DNA of 64,000 nt from Marispirochaeta aestuarii (GTDB lineage Bacteria; Spirochaetota; Spirochaetia; JC444; Marispirochaetaceae): positions 1 to 64,000 of the forward strand of contig NZ_MWQY01000014.1 in the NCBI RefSeq assembly GCF_002087085.1. Direction: 5' to 3'. Positions within the stretch are counted from its first letter, which is position 1. Each line of letters starts with the position of its first letter. Both the position numbers and the translations under genes were made by a program. The notes beneath the pieces were generated by a model. The model ran no database searches. It was not told the origin of the DNA and saw nothing but the letters and a program-made list of their open reading frames with translations. Below, one piece after another: positions 7,751 to 15,845 of this stretch.

Positions 7751-7925
7751 GGCCGCCGCAAAACGGTACTCCTACACCGGAAGCGGCAAAATCAAGTATA
7801 AGAAACAGGGCCTCAGGCATATTCTGACCAAGAAGAGTACGAAACGGAAGCGCAAACTTCGCAAGACTGGAATACTCAGTGAAGCGGAAACGAAGCGGGC
7901 CCGTGTGCTCATGCCCTATACCTAA
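7728..7925 (+). CDS. rpmI: 50S ribosomal protein L35
   Basis: 65 aa, the standard length. The start [14 protein letters not shown] and the basic core [19 protein letters not shown] identify bL35. Its ATG lies inside the end of infC (23-bp overlap), with AAGGAGGAG about 8 nt upstream within infC, so the two genes are translationally linked. Confidence 0.97.
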   Translation: MPKMKTRRAAAKRYSYTGSGKIKYKKQGLRHILTKKSTKRKRKLRKTGILSEAETKRARVLMPYT

Positions 7926-7944
7926 GCAAAGGAGAACCTAAGAA

Positions 7945-8304
7945 ATGCCACGCGCAGTAGACGGAACCAGACGTCACGACAGACGAAAAAAGATACTCAA
8001 ATCCGCCAAGGGATTTTGGGGTCGACGCAAAAGTAACTTTCGGGCAGCCAAGGATGCCATAGCCAAAGCCGGCGTATATGCCTACAGGGACCGCCGGGCA
8101 AAGAAACGGGAATTCCGCAGACTGTGGATTGCCCGTATTTCTGCGGCCTGCAGAGACAGGGGAATAACCTATTCTCGTTTTATCAACGGTCTTTCAAAAG
8201 CAGAGGTTGAGATTAACCGTAAAGCCCTTTCGAATATGGCTATTGAAGATCCGAAGGCTTTTGATGCGGTTGTGGAAACGGCAAAATCAGCTCTGGGAGT
8301 TTAA
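7945..8304 (+). CDS. rplT: 50S ribosomal protein L20
   Basis: 119 aa. [21 protein letters not shown] and the [17 protein letters not shown] segment are diagnostic of bL20, which binds 23S rRNA early in 50S assembly. AAAGGAG precedes ATG. Third gene of the infC operon; it can act as the repressor of this operon in other bacteria. Confidence 0.97.
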   Translation: MPRAVDGTRRHDRRKKILKSAKGFWGRRKSNFRAAKDAIAKAGVYAYRDRRAKKREFRRLWIARISAACRDRGITYSRFINGLSKAEVEINRKALSNMAIEDPKAFDAVVETAKSALGV

Positions 8305-8310
8305 ACGCGT

Positions 8311-8706
8311 ATGATTACGCTCGAACAGGTCCGCCTGCTTGATCAGAAGGTCAATCAGGCGGTGGAGCTTATTTCGTCCCTGAAATCCGAAAACCGTATG
8401 CTCAAGGATAAACTTGAGAGCTATCAGAAAAAAATATCCGAGCTTGAAGTCCTGCTGTCCGGCCTGAAAGAAGACCAGTCGGAAGTCGAGGTAGGCTTTC
8501 GAAAGGCCCTGGATACCCTTTCTGCTCTGGAAAAAGCCGGAGAGAACGCAGAAATCGCCCCGGAAGAGGAAAAGAATTTCGAAGCCGATGCAGATTCTGC
8601 CGATGAAGACCCTGAACTCGCCGACGAGGCTGAGCTGGACGAGGAAGAATCCCTTGAAGCTGAAACCGGGTCAGAATCTGAAGACGCGGAACTCGATATA
8701 TTCTAA
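8311..8706 (+). CDS. ZapB-like coiled-coil protein with acidic tail
   Basis: 131 aa. Residues 1-75 form a heptad-rich coiled coil (LEQVRLLDQKVNQAVELISSL and onwards), resembling the small cell-division factor ZapB. Residues 85-131 are almost all acidic and probably disordered. It starts 6 nt after rplT and precedes zapA, so co-expression with a division factor supports a role near FtsZ. The ZapB assignment rests on shape and context, not on conserved residues. Confidence 0.55.
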   Translation: MITLEQVRLLDQKVNQAVELISSLKSENRMLKDKLESYQKKISELEVLLSGLKEDQSEVEVGFRKALDTLSALEKAGENAEIAPEEEKNFEADADSADEDPELADEAELDEEESLEAETGSESEDAELDIF

Positions 8707-8727
8707 AAGCCGCAACAGGCACTGATA

Positions 8728-9018
8728 ATGGGAAAGGAACCGCTGATGATCGATATTCTCGGCACGACTCTCAAGGTCAATACCGACGAGGATCCACGGT
8801 ACCTTTCCCAGCTTATTAATTATCTCCATGAAAAAACCCATGAAGTCCGAAGCTCTACCCAGTTAAACGACCCTTTGAAAATTTCCATTCTTACATCCCT
8901 CTTTCTTATTGACGAGCTCTACAAGGAGCGCTCGGGCATTGAAAAAGCCGGAGAGAATGGGGATCTTTCAGTTCTTGCCGAAGGGATGATCAAAAAGCTG
9001 GAAGAGAGCCTCGATTAA
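8728..9018 (+). CDS. zapA: Cell division protein ZapA
   Basis: 96 aa. The N-terminal IDILGTTLKVNTDEDPRYLSQLINYL block, followed by helices with LTSLFLIDELYKE, fits ZapA, which crosslinks FtsZ filaments at the division ring. ATG 8728 has only a weak ribosome site; ATG 8746 is preceded by AAAGGA at 7-nt spacing and may be the true start, shortening the protein by six residues. It follows the ZapB-like coiled-coil gene by 21 bp. Confidence 0.8.
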   Translation: MGKEPLMIDILGTTLKVNTDEDPRYLSQLINYLHEKTHEVRSSTQLNDPLKISILTSLFLIDELYKERSGIEKAGENGDLSVLAEGMIKKLEESLD

Positions 9019-9082
9019 CGGGGCTAAATACCGCTTCTCCAATCTTTATTGTACTCTCCTTGCTTTTCTGCAGGCGCTGTGA

Positions 9083-9112
9083 TTGACAACAGGGACAGGC
9101 AAAAGTTACTAT
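9083..9112 (+). promoter_or_regulatory. Promoter placed for a leaderless start (PilZ gene)
   Basis: TTGACA (9083-9088), 18-nt spacer, TACTAT (9107-9112), then 10 nt before ATG 9123. With a start 5-10 nt after the -10 box, the leader is 0-5 nt long. Confidence 0.7.
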
Positions 9113-9122
9113 CCCTAGCTGT

Positions 9123-9944
9123 ATGGCCTTAATTACAAGTCAGCAGCTTTCGCGCTTCTTTGAAAGATACAACGATGTTAACCTGACCTTCACCAAGGAC
9201 GTTGTTCGTGCAACAAGACTGCTGCAACGTAATACCCATATAAAGTGCCTTGGCGATCATTGGCCGTGCGTGCTGTATTCCTGTTCAATGAAAGGGGCCA
9301 AGGTTATCGCAAGCTTGAGTAAAAGCTTTTATGAAAAGCTGAAAAGCGCCAACAATCTCGTTACCCTGCATCTGGCTTTTGCTCAGGAAGACAAGAGTAC
9401 TCCTTTGAGTTTTTTCGTTACCAGCAAGATCAATGGTTTTACTCCCTACGATAAATCCAAGCCGAACCTCAATTTTCTCAGCCTTGAATATACCCAGAGG
9501 CCTCCGGACGATCTCATCGTCATCCTCGGAACCCTGGCGGAGGCCAATATAAACTCCTCCCAGCGAAGAGAGGAACGCATCGAGATAACCGCCGATACAA
9601 TCCGAAAACTCGGCCTGAAATCCAAGACGGGCCTGATTTACATTGATGGAATTCCGAGGAAATGCATCATCCGGGACCTCTCCTTCTCCGGCTCAAAACT
9701 GATTCTCCCCGGTATAGGGAAATTTCTTCTCAACAAAAACGCCCTGCTTCGTTTTGAGCTGTCCGAACGCAACAAGCAGATAAGTCTTGACGGTTCAGTG
9801 GTTCGAACGGAAAATGTGGCCGGACGCAAGGACCTGATTGCGGCTGCCGTCAAGTTTGAAGAACCGAAGGTTCCCTACGAATATAAACTTCTGATCAATG
9901 ATTATCTCAACACCCTGCGCAGCAAGAAAGGAAACTTCAGCTGA
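9123..9944 (+). CDS. PilZ-domain c-di-GMP-binding protein
   Basis: 273 aa. The C-terminal ~120 residues form a PilZ domain: RREER gives the RxxxR motif and RDLSFSGSKL the DxSxxG motif, both used for c-di-GMP binding. The N-terminal ~140 residues are a separate domain (VLYSCSMKGAKVIASL), reminiscent of YcgR-type architecture but not clearly matched. No signal peptide. Such proteins often link c-di-GMP level to flagellar output, consistent with flagellin genes downstream. No Shine-Dalgarno site is present, and the promoter position suggests a leaderless mRNA. Confidence 0.8.
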   Translation: MALITSQQLSRFFERYNDVNLTFTKDVVRATRLLQRNTHIKCLGDHWPCVLYSCSMKGAKVIASLSKSFYEKLKSANNLVTLHLAFAQEDKSTPLSFFVTSKINGFTPYDKSKPNLNFLSLEYTQRPPDDLIVILGTLAEANINSSQRREERIEITADTIRKLGLKSKTGLIYIDGIPRKCIIRDLSFSGSKLILPGIGKFLLNKNALLRFELSERNKQISLDGSVVRTENVAGRKDLIAAAVKFEEPKVPYEYKLLINDYLNTLRSKKGNFS

Positions 9945-9946
9945 TT

Positions 9947-11038
9947 ATGCCTGGAAAGCCCCTTGATTCAGTCTATTTCATTTCCATTCCGGAACAGTTC
10001 AGCCTTTCTGTGGGAGATTTTTCCGTCGATCCCGCCATCCTGCTCCCTGTGGAACTGCAGTCGCCTGCGGAGAAGCTGGATGTATCATCCATCAGCTGGG
10101 AAATGATCGTCTCCGGTATGTTGAGGGTGATTACATTTTCACCGGAACATGAAAACGCCGATTATTACCGCCGATTTGTTCTGGCGGTAAAACCTGATAT
10201 TGAATCGGAGCTTGTCAGGGCAGGAATCGAAAAAGCCAGACATCACGATTACGACCTCGCCGAAGAGCTTTTTGCCACCGCTGCTGCGGTCAATCCCGAA
10301 TCACTGGCCTCCTGGTTCAACCGTGCCCAGGTTTACGAGAGCCGGGCACGGTCGTATCAGCAGCTGGGAAATGACAGCCTTTGCCAGACCTTTCTTGAAA
10401 AAACGCGTCTGGCCTATGAGGCGGCTCTGAATATAGAACCCCGTTCCGTACAGGCCCTCAGGTCGGCGGGAGAGTTCTATCTTCGAATCGGAAACCATGA
10501 AAAGGCCCTGATCACCTTCAAGGAGCTGGCGGAACAGGAAGACAGCACCGGGGTGAGGGATATCATTGAAGAACTGACTACGCGGAAACGGCTGGATGCA
10601 AAGTTTCAGGAGGCCTACGCTGCCATTCTTGATGGCAGAGAGGAAGATGCCATCAGGTTTATCGACAACTTTCTTGCCGAATCCAATGCCACCTGGACCG
10701 CATGGTTCCTCCGGGGATGGGCGCTCAGGCGTATGGGTAACTATTCCGAAGCTGAAAAGAACTTTCGAACCGCCCTGGACTTGAGTGAACCCCAGACAGA
10801 CATACTGAACGAACTGGCCATCTGCACAATGGAAAACGGTAAATTTGATGAAAGTCGCGGCTTTCTTGAAAAGGCACTGGAACTGGAACCCGAAAACGTA
10901 AAAATCCTCTCGAATATGGGAATAATCGCCCTGAAGCAGGGTAATCCTTCGGAAAGCGAAAATCATTTCAGACGAGTCCTCGAGATTGACCCGAAGGATC
11001 CCATCGCCCTGAATTTCCTGAATTACCTGGATTCATAA
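9947..11038 (+). CDS. TPR-repeat protein
   Basis: 363 aa, beginning 2 nt after the PilZ gene stop, so co-transcribed with it. From about residue 90 onward several tetratricopeptide repeats are visible, for example YDLAEELFATAAAVNPES, ALITFKELAEQ, YSEAEKNFRTALDLS, FDESRGFLEKALELEPEN and PSESENHFRRVLEIDPKD. The first 90 residues are not repeat-like. No signal peptide is seen. TPR arrays mediate protein binding; the partner is unknown, though the pairing with PilZ suggests motility or c-di-GMP output. The stop codon is followed at once by a C10-A7 tract. Confidence 0.8.
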   Translation: MPGKPLDSVYFISIPEQFSLSVGDFSVDPAILLPVELQSPAEKLDVSSISWEMIVSGMLRVITFSPEHENADYYRRFVLAVKPDIESELVRAGIEKARHHDYDLAEELFATAAAVNPESLASWFNRAQVYESRARSYQQLGNDSLCQTFLEKTRLAYEAALNIEPRSVQALRSAGEFYLRIGNHEKALITFKELAEQEDSTGVRDIIEELTTRKRLDAKFQEAYAAILDGREEDAIRFIDNFLAESNATWTAWFLRGWALRRMGNYSEAEKNFRTALDLSEPQTDILNELAICTMENGKFDESRGFLEKALELEPENVKILSNMGIIALKQGNPSESENHFRRVLEIDPKDPIALNFLNYLDS

Positions 11039-11040
11039 TT

Positions 11041-11072
11041 CCCCCCCCCCAAAAAAAGCATAATTTTTTTTT
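11041..11072 (+). repeat. Homopolymer cluster C10-A7-T9 upstream of flagellin promoter
   Basis: Ten C (11041-11050), seven A (11051-11057), GCATAA, then nine T (11064-11072). The A and T runs can pair as a weak terminator for the TPR gene or act as a bent AT-rich element; the tract ends 10 nt before the flaB -35 box. Long homopolymers are prone to slippage. Confidence 0.6.
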
Positions 11073-11082
11073 GTTTTCTCTC

Positions 11083-11110
11083 TAAAGTTTAAGACCCGGG
11101 GTACCGAAGG
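11083..11110 (+). promoter_or_regulatory. Sigma-28 (FliA) promoter of first flagellin gene
   Basis: TAAAGTTT (11083-11090), 12-nt spacer, ACCGAAGG (11103-11110), compared with the FliA consensus TAAAGTTT-11-GCCGATAA. The -35 box is exact; the -10 box keeps CCGA. The fliA gene is in this window at 57177-57965. Confidence 0.7.
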
Positions 11111-11222
11111 TGTGAGTAAGGTAAAGTAGGCTTTACTGTGGTGCGTCGGGGTACTACTCCCCCTTATTCTGTTTATCGGAATTGCGTATTCAGGGTTTAG
11201 CAAAACTTTCCTTAAAAAAGGA

Positions 11223-11270
11223 AAAAAGGCACGGAGGCCTTTTTCTACCATTCTTTTCATGGAGGAAGAG
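11223..11270 (+). promoter_or_regulatory. Putative CsrA-binding leader of flaB copy 1
   Basis: A perfect 8-bp hairpin AAAAAGGC/GCCTTTTT (11223-11230, 11237-11244) exposes the loop ACGGAG, with a second GGA in the Shine-Dalgarno GGAGG at 11261-11265. One looped GGA plus one GGA over the ribosome site is the arrangement described for CsrA control of flagellin in Bacillus subtilis. csrA and fliW are at 20248-20948. Confidence 0.6.
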
Positions 11271-12131
11271 ATGATCATTAATCACAACATGAGTGCGATC
11301 TACGCGAACAATCGCCTCAACCAGACGAACCGAACTGTTCAGAACAACATGGAAAAGCTGTCTTCCGGACTGCGGATCAACCGCGCCGGCGACGATGCAT
11401 CCGGACTGGCGGTATCGGAAAAGATGCGTTCCCAGATCCGCGGTCTGAATCAGGCTGCAGACAACGCTGAGAACGGCATCTCCTTTATCCAGACCACGGA
11501 AGGTTACCTGCAGGAATCCCAGGATATACTGCACCGGATGAGGGAACTGGCTGTTCAGTCCGCCAACGGCATCTACTCCGACGAAGACCGCATGCAGATC
11601 CAGGTTGAGATTTCCCAGCTCGTCGACGAAATCGACCGAATCGCAAGTCATGCCCAGTTCAACGGTATGAACATGCTGACCGGACGCTTCGCAGCAGACA
11701 TGGGAGAAAACGTTGTTACAGCCTCCATGTGGTTCCACATCGGCGCCAACATGGATCAGCGGGAACGGGTTTTTATCGGTACCATGACCTCCAACGCCCT
11801 GGGTGTTCGGGACATCGGTTCAAACGAAATCATCAGCATGTCCTCTCCGGACAATGCAAACCGGGCCATCGGAACCCTTGATGCGGCACTCAAGAAGATC
11901 AACAAACAGCGGGCCGATCTGGGTGCCTACCAGAACCGCCTTGAGCACGCAGTTGTTGGTATTACCGTAGGGGCTGAAAACCTCCAGGCTGCGGAATCCC
12001 GCATCCGGGACGTAGACATGGCATCTGAGATGGTTGACTACTCCAAGAACCAGATTCTGGTACAGGCTGGAACCGCAATGCTGGCCCAGGCCAACATGAA
12101 GACACAGTCTGTGTTGCAACTTCTGGGATAG
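11271..12131 (+). CDS. flaB: Flagellin, FlaB type (copy 1)
   Basis: 286 aa, typical length of spirochaetal core flagellins. ATG 11271 ([16 protein letters not shown]) follows GGAGG by 5 nt; an in-frame ATG at 11259 would overlap the ribosome site. The N-terminal D0/D1 helices ([20 protein letters not shown]) and C-terminal helices ([20 protein letters not shown], ending QSVLQLL) are classical flagellin; the variable D2/D3 domains are absent, as in other spirochaetes. Its centre ([17 protein letters not shown]) differs from copy 2. Exported through the flagellar type III apparatus to the periplasmic filament core. A FliA promoter and a putative CsrA leader precede it. Confidence 0.95.
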   Translation: MIINHNMSAIYANNRLNQTNRTVQNNMEKLSSGLRINRAGDDASGLAVSEKMRSQIRGLNQAADNAENGISFIQTTEGYLQESQDILHRMRELAVQSANGIYSDEDRMQIQVEISQLVDEIDRIASHAQFNGMNMLTGRFAADMGENVVTASMWFHIGANMDQRERVFIGTMTSNALGVRDIGSNEIISMSSPDNANRAIGTLDAALKKINKQRADLGAYQNRLEHAVVGITVGAENLQAAESRIRDVDMASEMVDYSKNQILVQAGTAMLAQANMKTQSVLQLLG

Positions 12132-12289
12132 AGGGTTATATTAATAAGGTAAAACCGTCAGTTCTTTGAAAAAAACCCTCCGGGTTTAGTATGTTCGGTA
12201 TGGGGAGTTCTTCCCTCTCCGGGTAAAATCGGGGATGAGGAAGACCTCCCTGTTACGTCGGATGGCATAACGGAGCGAAAGGCGCGCGG

Positions 12290-12317
12290 AAAGAGAAGCC
12301 TTTCGGCTGTCCGATAG
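12290..12317 (+). promoter_or_regulatory. Possible sigma-28 promoter of second flagellin gene
   Basis: TCCGATAG (12310-12317) resembles the FliA -10 box GCCGATAA. At the right distance upstream lies only AAAGAGAA, a poor -35 match. The 246-bp intergenic region otherwise holds a short hairpin AAACCC/GGGTTT (12173-12187) but no clear terminator, so read-through from copy 1 is also possible. Confidence 0.4.
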
Positions 12318-12334
12318 TGACATACTTGCTTATA

Positions 12335-12378
12335 AGAGAGGCAAAGGATGCCTCTCTCAATCGATCCAGGAGGGTTAT
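12335..12378 (+). promoter_or_regulatory. Putative CsrA-binding leader of flaB copy 2
   Basis: A perfect 8-bp hairpin AGAGAGGC/GCCTCTCT (12335-12342, 12350-12357) exposes the loop AAAGGAT with GGA, and a second GGA lies in the Shine-Dalgarno AGGAGGG (12368-12374) before ATG 12379. The stem sequence differs from that of copy 1 while the architecture is the same, which points to selection on structure. Confidence 0.6.
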
Positions 12379-13227
12379 ATGATAATAAATCACAACATGT
12401 CAGCCATGTACGCCAACCGGAATCTCGCTGTAAAAGGCAAAGAGTTAAACAGCAACATAGAGAAACTCAGCTCCGGTATGCGTATCAATCGGGCCGGCGA
12501 CGATGCTTCCGGGCTTGCGGTATCCGAAAAGCTGCGGAGCCAGATTCGTGGACTCAACCAGGCAGAACGCAACATTGAAAACGGCGTGTCCTTTATCCAG
12601 ACTACTGAGGGTTACCTTCAGGAGACCCAGGATATTCTGCACCGTCTGCGGGAACTGTCTGTACAATCTGCCAACGGTATCTACTCTGATGAGGACCGTA
12701 TGCAGATCCAGGTTGAAGTCTCTCAGCTGGTTGATGAAATCAACCGGATTGCGAGCCACGCGCAGTTCAACGGCATGAATATGCTGACCGGCGCTTTTGC
12801 CCAGGAATCCGACCGGGTCATGCAGTTCCAGGTAGGAGCTAACATGGACCAGAACGAGCGGGTATACATCGGAACAATGACCGCTCAGGCACTCGGTCTG
12901 CAAGGCGCTCAGGGAGCGGCAGGAGAGATGATCTCTATTTCCACCCCTGATTCGGCGAACATGGCTATCGGTATGGTAGATAGCGCTCTGAGGACCGTCT
13001 CTAAACAGCGGGCCGACCTGGGTGCCTATCAGAACAGGTTTGAAGAAGCCTCTAAAGGCGTCGCTATCGCTGCTGAGAACCTTCAGGCTGCGGAGTCACG
13101 GATTCGTGACGTCGACATGGCCACAGAAATGGTTGATTACGCGAAAAACCAGATCCTGACACAGGCTGGTTCGGCGATGCTGGCACAGGCTAACATGAAG
13201 ACCCAATCTGTTCTTCAGCTTCTTTAG
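12379..13227 (+). CDS. flaB: Flagellin, FlaB type (copy 2)
   Basis: 282 aa. It shares with copy 1 the [16 protein letters not shown] start, the [20 protein letters not shown] core, and the [21 protein letters not shown]-terminal helix. The middle region ([20 protein letters not shown]) looks more like the usual spirochaetal FlaB. AGGAGGG precedes ATG by 4 nt. Multiple FlaB isoforms in one filament are normal for spirochaetes. A terminator follows, separating it from flaG. Confidence 0.95.
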   Translation: MIINHNMSAMYANRNLAVKGKELNSNIEKLSSGMRINRAGDDASGLAVSEKLRSQIRGLNQAERNIENGVSFIQTTEGYLQETQDILHRLRELSVQSANGIYSDEDRMQIQVEVSQLVDEINRIASHAQFNGMNMLTGAFAQESDRVMQFQVGANMDQNERVYIGTMTAQALGLQGAQGAAGEMISISTPDSANMAIGMVDSALRTVSKQRADLGAYQNRFEEASKGVAIAAENLQAAESRIRDVDMATEMVDYAKNQILTQAGSAMLAQANMKTQSVLQLL

Positions 13228-13255
13228 TATTTATCATGCTCCGTTTACTGCAGTT

Positions 13256-13324
13256 CAAGAGATTTCTGGACGTCATCTCTTGAGGCAAGGGGGTCGGGAA
13301 GAAACCGCGCTTCTTCCCTTCTCT
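13256..13324 (+). terminator. Tandem hairpins and terminator after flaB copy 2
   Basis: First hairpin CAAGAGAT/ATCTCTTG (13256-13263, 13275-13282). Second hairpin GGGAAGAA/TTCTTCCC (13296-13303, 13311-13318) with a 7-nt loop, followed by the pyrimidine-rich TTCTCTCTATT. The second has the form of an intrinsic terminator. Confidence 0.65.
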
Positions 13325-13416
13325 CTATTATCATAGTTGTTCCTACTTCATTGTTCTTCATCGACGTGAACTGACATAGAGCCTGGTATTAATGGAGTAA
13401 TCCAGGGAGAAAAACA

Positions 13417-13779
13417 ATGGACCTTGACATTAACGCAATCAGTCATGGGGGAGCTGTTCAGGGACGCCTGAACGACGCAAAAGCATGGAAGCAAAAGCGT
13501 CCGGCAGACACCAGGACTGAACAACCACGAACGATTCCCATGGAAAAGGGCCCGAGTCCTGATGAGGTACAGCGGATGCTCAGGGAAATCGTTAATTTCA
13601 GCAACACTTTTAACCGTCGGCTCAAGTTCTCTGTCAACAGGGATCTGAACCAGGTAGTGGTAAAGGTGATTGATCGGGACACCGATAAAGTAATTAAGGA
13701 AATCCCTCACGAAGGGCTGCAGCGACTGCATATGCGGCTCAAGGAGGCCATCGGGTTGCTCTTCGACGAGGAGATTTAA
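13417..13779 (+). CDS. flaG: FlaG family flagellar protein
   Basis: 120 aa. The C-terminal half (NTFNRRLKFSVNRDLNQVVVKVIDRDTDKVIKEIP followed by a helical tail) is the FlaG domain, which in other bacteria limits filament length and is encoded next to fliD, as here. The N-terminal 50 residues are charged and probably flexible. AGGGAGAA precedes ATG. It starts 190 bp after the second flagellin and 30 bp before fliD. Confidence 0.88.
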   Translation: MDLDINAISHGGAVQGRLNDAKAWKQKRPADTRTEQPRTIPMEKGPSPDEVQRMLREIVNFSNTFNRRLKFSVNRDLNQVVVKVIDRDTDKVIKEIPHEGLQRLHMRLKEAIGLLFDEEI

Positions 13780-13809
13780 AACCAGTCTTTGTAGAGGACG
13801 CAACGCCTA

Positions 13810-15822
13810 ATGTCCGACTTCTCGATCCCGGGTGTCTCAAGCAAATATAATACCGACAAAATGATAGAAGATCTCATGAAGCTTGAACGCGTTCCCCTTA
13901 CCCGGGCCGAGGAGCGCATCGAGACTTTCGAGCTTCAAAAGCGCAACTGGCAGGAGATAAACAGAGGCCTTGCCCGGGTCCAGGACAGTGCAAAAAAGCT
14001 CTTTGGCTTTGAAAACCCTTTTATGGAACGCCTGGCCGTTTCCGGCGACGAAAGCATACTCGGAGCAAGCGCTTCCAGAGAGGCTGTTGAAGAGACCAGA
14101 TCCGTCCTGGTAAAGAAAGTCGCCAGGGCCGACCGGTTTTTATCCGACAGTCTGGACAATGATTTTCGGGTAGCCAAAGGCATCTACGGTTTCAGTATCG
14201 GTGACCGGGAATTTTCCTTTTCCTATAACGGCGGAACCCTTGCGGATTTTGCCGCTACCCTGCAGCGGCGTTCCAACGGACTTTTACGCAGTTCCGTTGT
14301 AAAGAATACCCCCTCCACACAGGTTCTGATGATAGAAGGAACCCGTACCGGCAGTTCGAATACAATCAGTTTTCTCGAAGATTCCCGGCGTCTTGCCCTG
14401 GACGCAGGTATCCTGAAGCAGGCAGCCGCCGGTTCCCGCACCGTCGAACCGACCCCCGAGACGGTAAAGACTCCGGCGGGAGCCGTTTCGGGGTCTGCCG
14501 CCATCAGCGAGGGAAAGCTCGTTCTCGAACCTCAGACCCGCAGGGAGCTGCAGTTCAGCCCTCCCATACGGCCCGAAGCAGGCTTTATGCTCGAGTTTAC
14601 CGTGGAGATTGAAAAGCTCCCCGAAGATGAATATGTCCCTCCCGAGCCGCCCTCCGGACCGGCTTCACCCGATCCGGGCGGGGTAACCCTCGATGATGTG
14701 ACGGTACGCAACTTTGGAACGAATCCGGCATTGCCTTCATGGTCGCCTCCTCCCCCGCCGGTAAAAACCCTGGACATGAACATTCTGAGTCTCCGGCAGA
14801 GCGGAAGCTCGGTCAGGCTCCCTCCCCTTCGGGACCAGGAAGGTACCCAGACTGTCCAGGTTCCCCTGGAACCCGGCAGCGGAAGCATACAGGCCTTGAT
14901 TGTTGATAATATCAATACCCATCGCAGGGTCAGTGTTTCAGCGGTCCGTTTTTACGATCCCGATTCCCGGGGAGATCTCGAACCGAAGAACCCTGTGGCC
15001 ACAGCCTCAGATGCAGTTATCGAGGTTGATGGAATCGAGGTAATCCGGGAATCCAACGAGATCGACGATGTGATTCAGGGGGTAACCCTTGATCTTCGAC
15101 GTCCCGGGGATCAGGCGATCGACCTGGAAATAACCCCGGACAGAAAGACCGCAAAGGATTCCATTATCGAGTTTGTCGGGTACTATAATCAGCTGATAAG
15201 CCAGATAAACATCTACACCAGTCGTGACGAGACGGTTGTCAATGAACTTGATTATCTCAGCGACGATGAACGCGAGCAGGCCCTTGAGAAACTCGGGCTT
15301 TTTCAGGGAGAAACAAGCCTGACCCAGATGAAAAACCGTCTTCAGCGCATTATGATGGACCCCTACACCACCCGTTCAGGCAGTGAACTTGCCCTGCTGG
15401 CACAAATCGGGATTTCAACCAACAGCAGAACAGGAGGAGCATTGCGGGCCTCAAGGCTCCGGGGATATCTGGAAATAGATGAAGCCGCCCTGGACAAGGC
15501 ACTTGAATCCCGGCTGGAAAGCGTAAAAGACCTCTTCGGCTACGATTCCGACGGAGACCTGATTGTCGACCAGGGTGCAGCGGTCTCCATCGATAACTAT
15601 ATCCGGCCCTATGTCCAGACCGGAGGCATAATTGCCTATAAAACCTCGGCCATCGATGGTCAGATCGACAGAACCAACCGCGAAATCGTCAATCTTGAAC
15701 GCAGCCTGGAACGGAAAGAGCAGCAGTTACGCCGTGAGTATGGTATGATGGAAGGAGCATTACAGCAGCTTGAAGACAATTCCAGATCTCTGGAGAGCTT
15801 TAACAACCGTAATCAGGATTAA
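13810..15822 (+). CDS. fliD: Flagellar filament cap protein FliD
   Basis: 670 aa. The N-terminal MSDFSIPGVSSKYNTDKMIEDLMKLER matches the FliD N domain (binding to filament end), and the C-terminal coiled coil (IDRTNREIVNLERSLERKEQQLRREY) matches the C domain. The cap folds exported flagellin at the filament tip. Between residues 215 and 330 a proline-rich insertion (EPPSGPASPDPGG, PSWSPPPPP) is unusual and may be a flexible exposed domain. A GAGG sequence precedes the start. The neighbour order flaG-fliD-orf-PilZ is like that in Treponema. Confidence 0.94.
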   Translation: MSDFSIPGVSSKYNTDKMIEDLMKLERVPLTRAEERIETFELQKRNWQEINRGLARVQDSAKKLFGFENPFMERLAVSGDESILGASASREAVEETRSVLVKKVARADRFLSDSLDNDFRVAKGIYGFSIGDREFSFSYNGGTLADFAATLQRRSNGLLRSSVVKNTPSTQVLMIEGTRTGSSNTISFLEDSRRLALDAGILKQAAAGSRTVEPTPETVKTPAGAVSGSAAISEGKLVLEPQTRRELQFSPPIRPEAGFMLEFTVEIEKLPEDEYVPPEPPSGPASPDPGGVTLDDVTVRNFGTNPALPSWSPPPPPVKTLDMNILSLRQSGSSVRLPPLRDQEGTQTVQVPLEPGSGSIQALIVDNINTHRRVSVSAVRFYDPDSRGDLEPKNPVATASDAVIEVDGIEVIRESNEIDDVIQGVTLDLRRPGDQAIDLEITPDRKTAKDSIIEFVGYYNQLISQINIYTSRDETVVNELDYLSDDEREQALEKLGLFQGETSLTQMKNRLQRIMMDPYTTRSGSELALLAQIGISTNSRTGGALRASRLRGYLEIDEAALDKALESRLESVKDLFGYDSDGDLIVDQGAAVSIDNYIRPYVQTGGIIAYKTSAIDGQIDRTNREIVNLERSLERKEQQLRREYGMMEGALQQLEDNSRSLESFNNRNQD

Positions 15823-15845
15823 AATCCGTATCAGAATCAGTAAGG

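Noticed and set aside
9019-9122. 6S RNA downstream of zapA, a common location
   Set aside because: The gap is only about 100 bp and is occupied by a promoter; no 6S-like bulged hairpin could be drawn.
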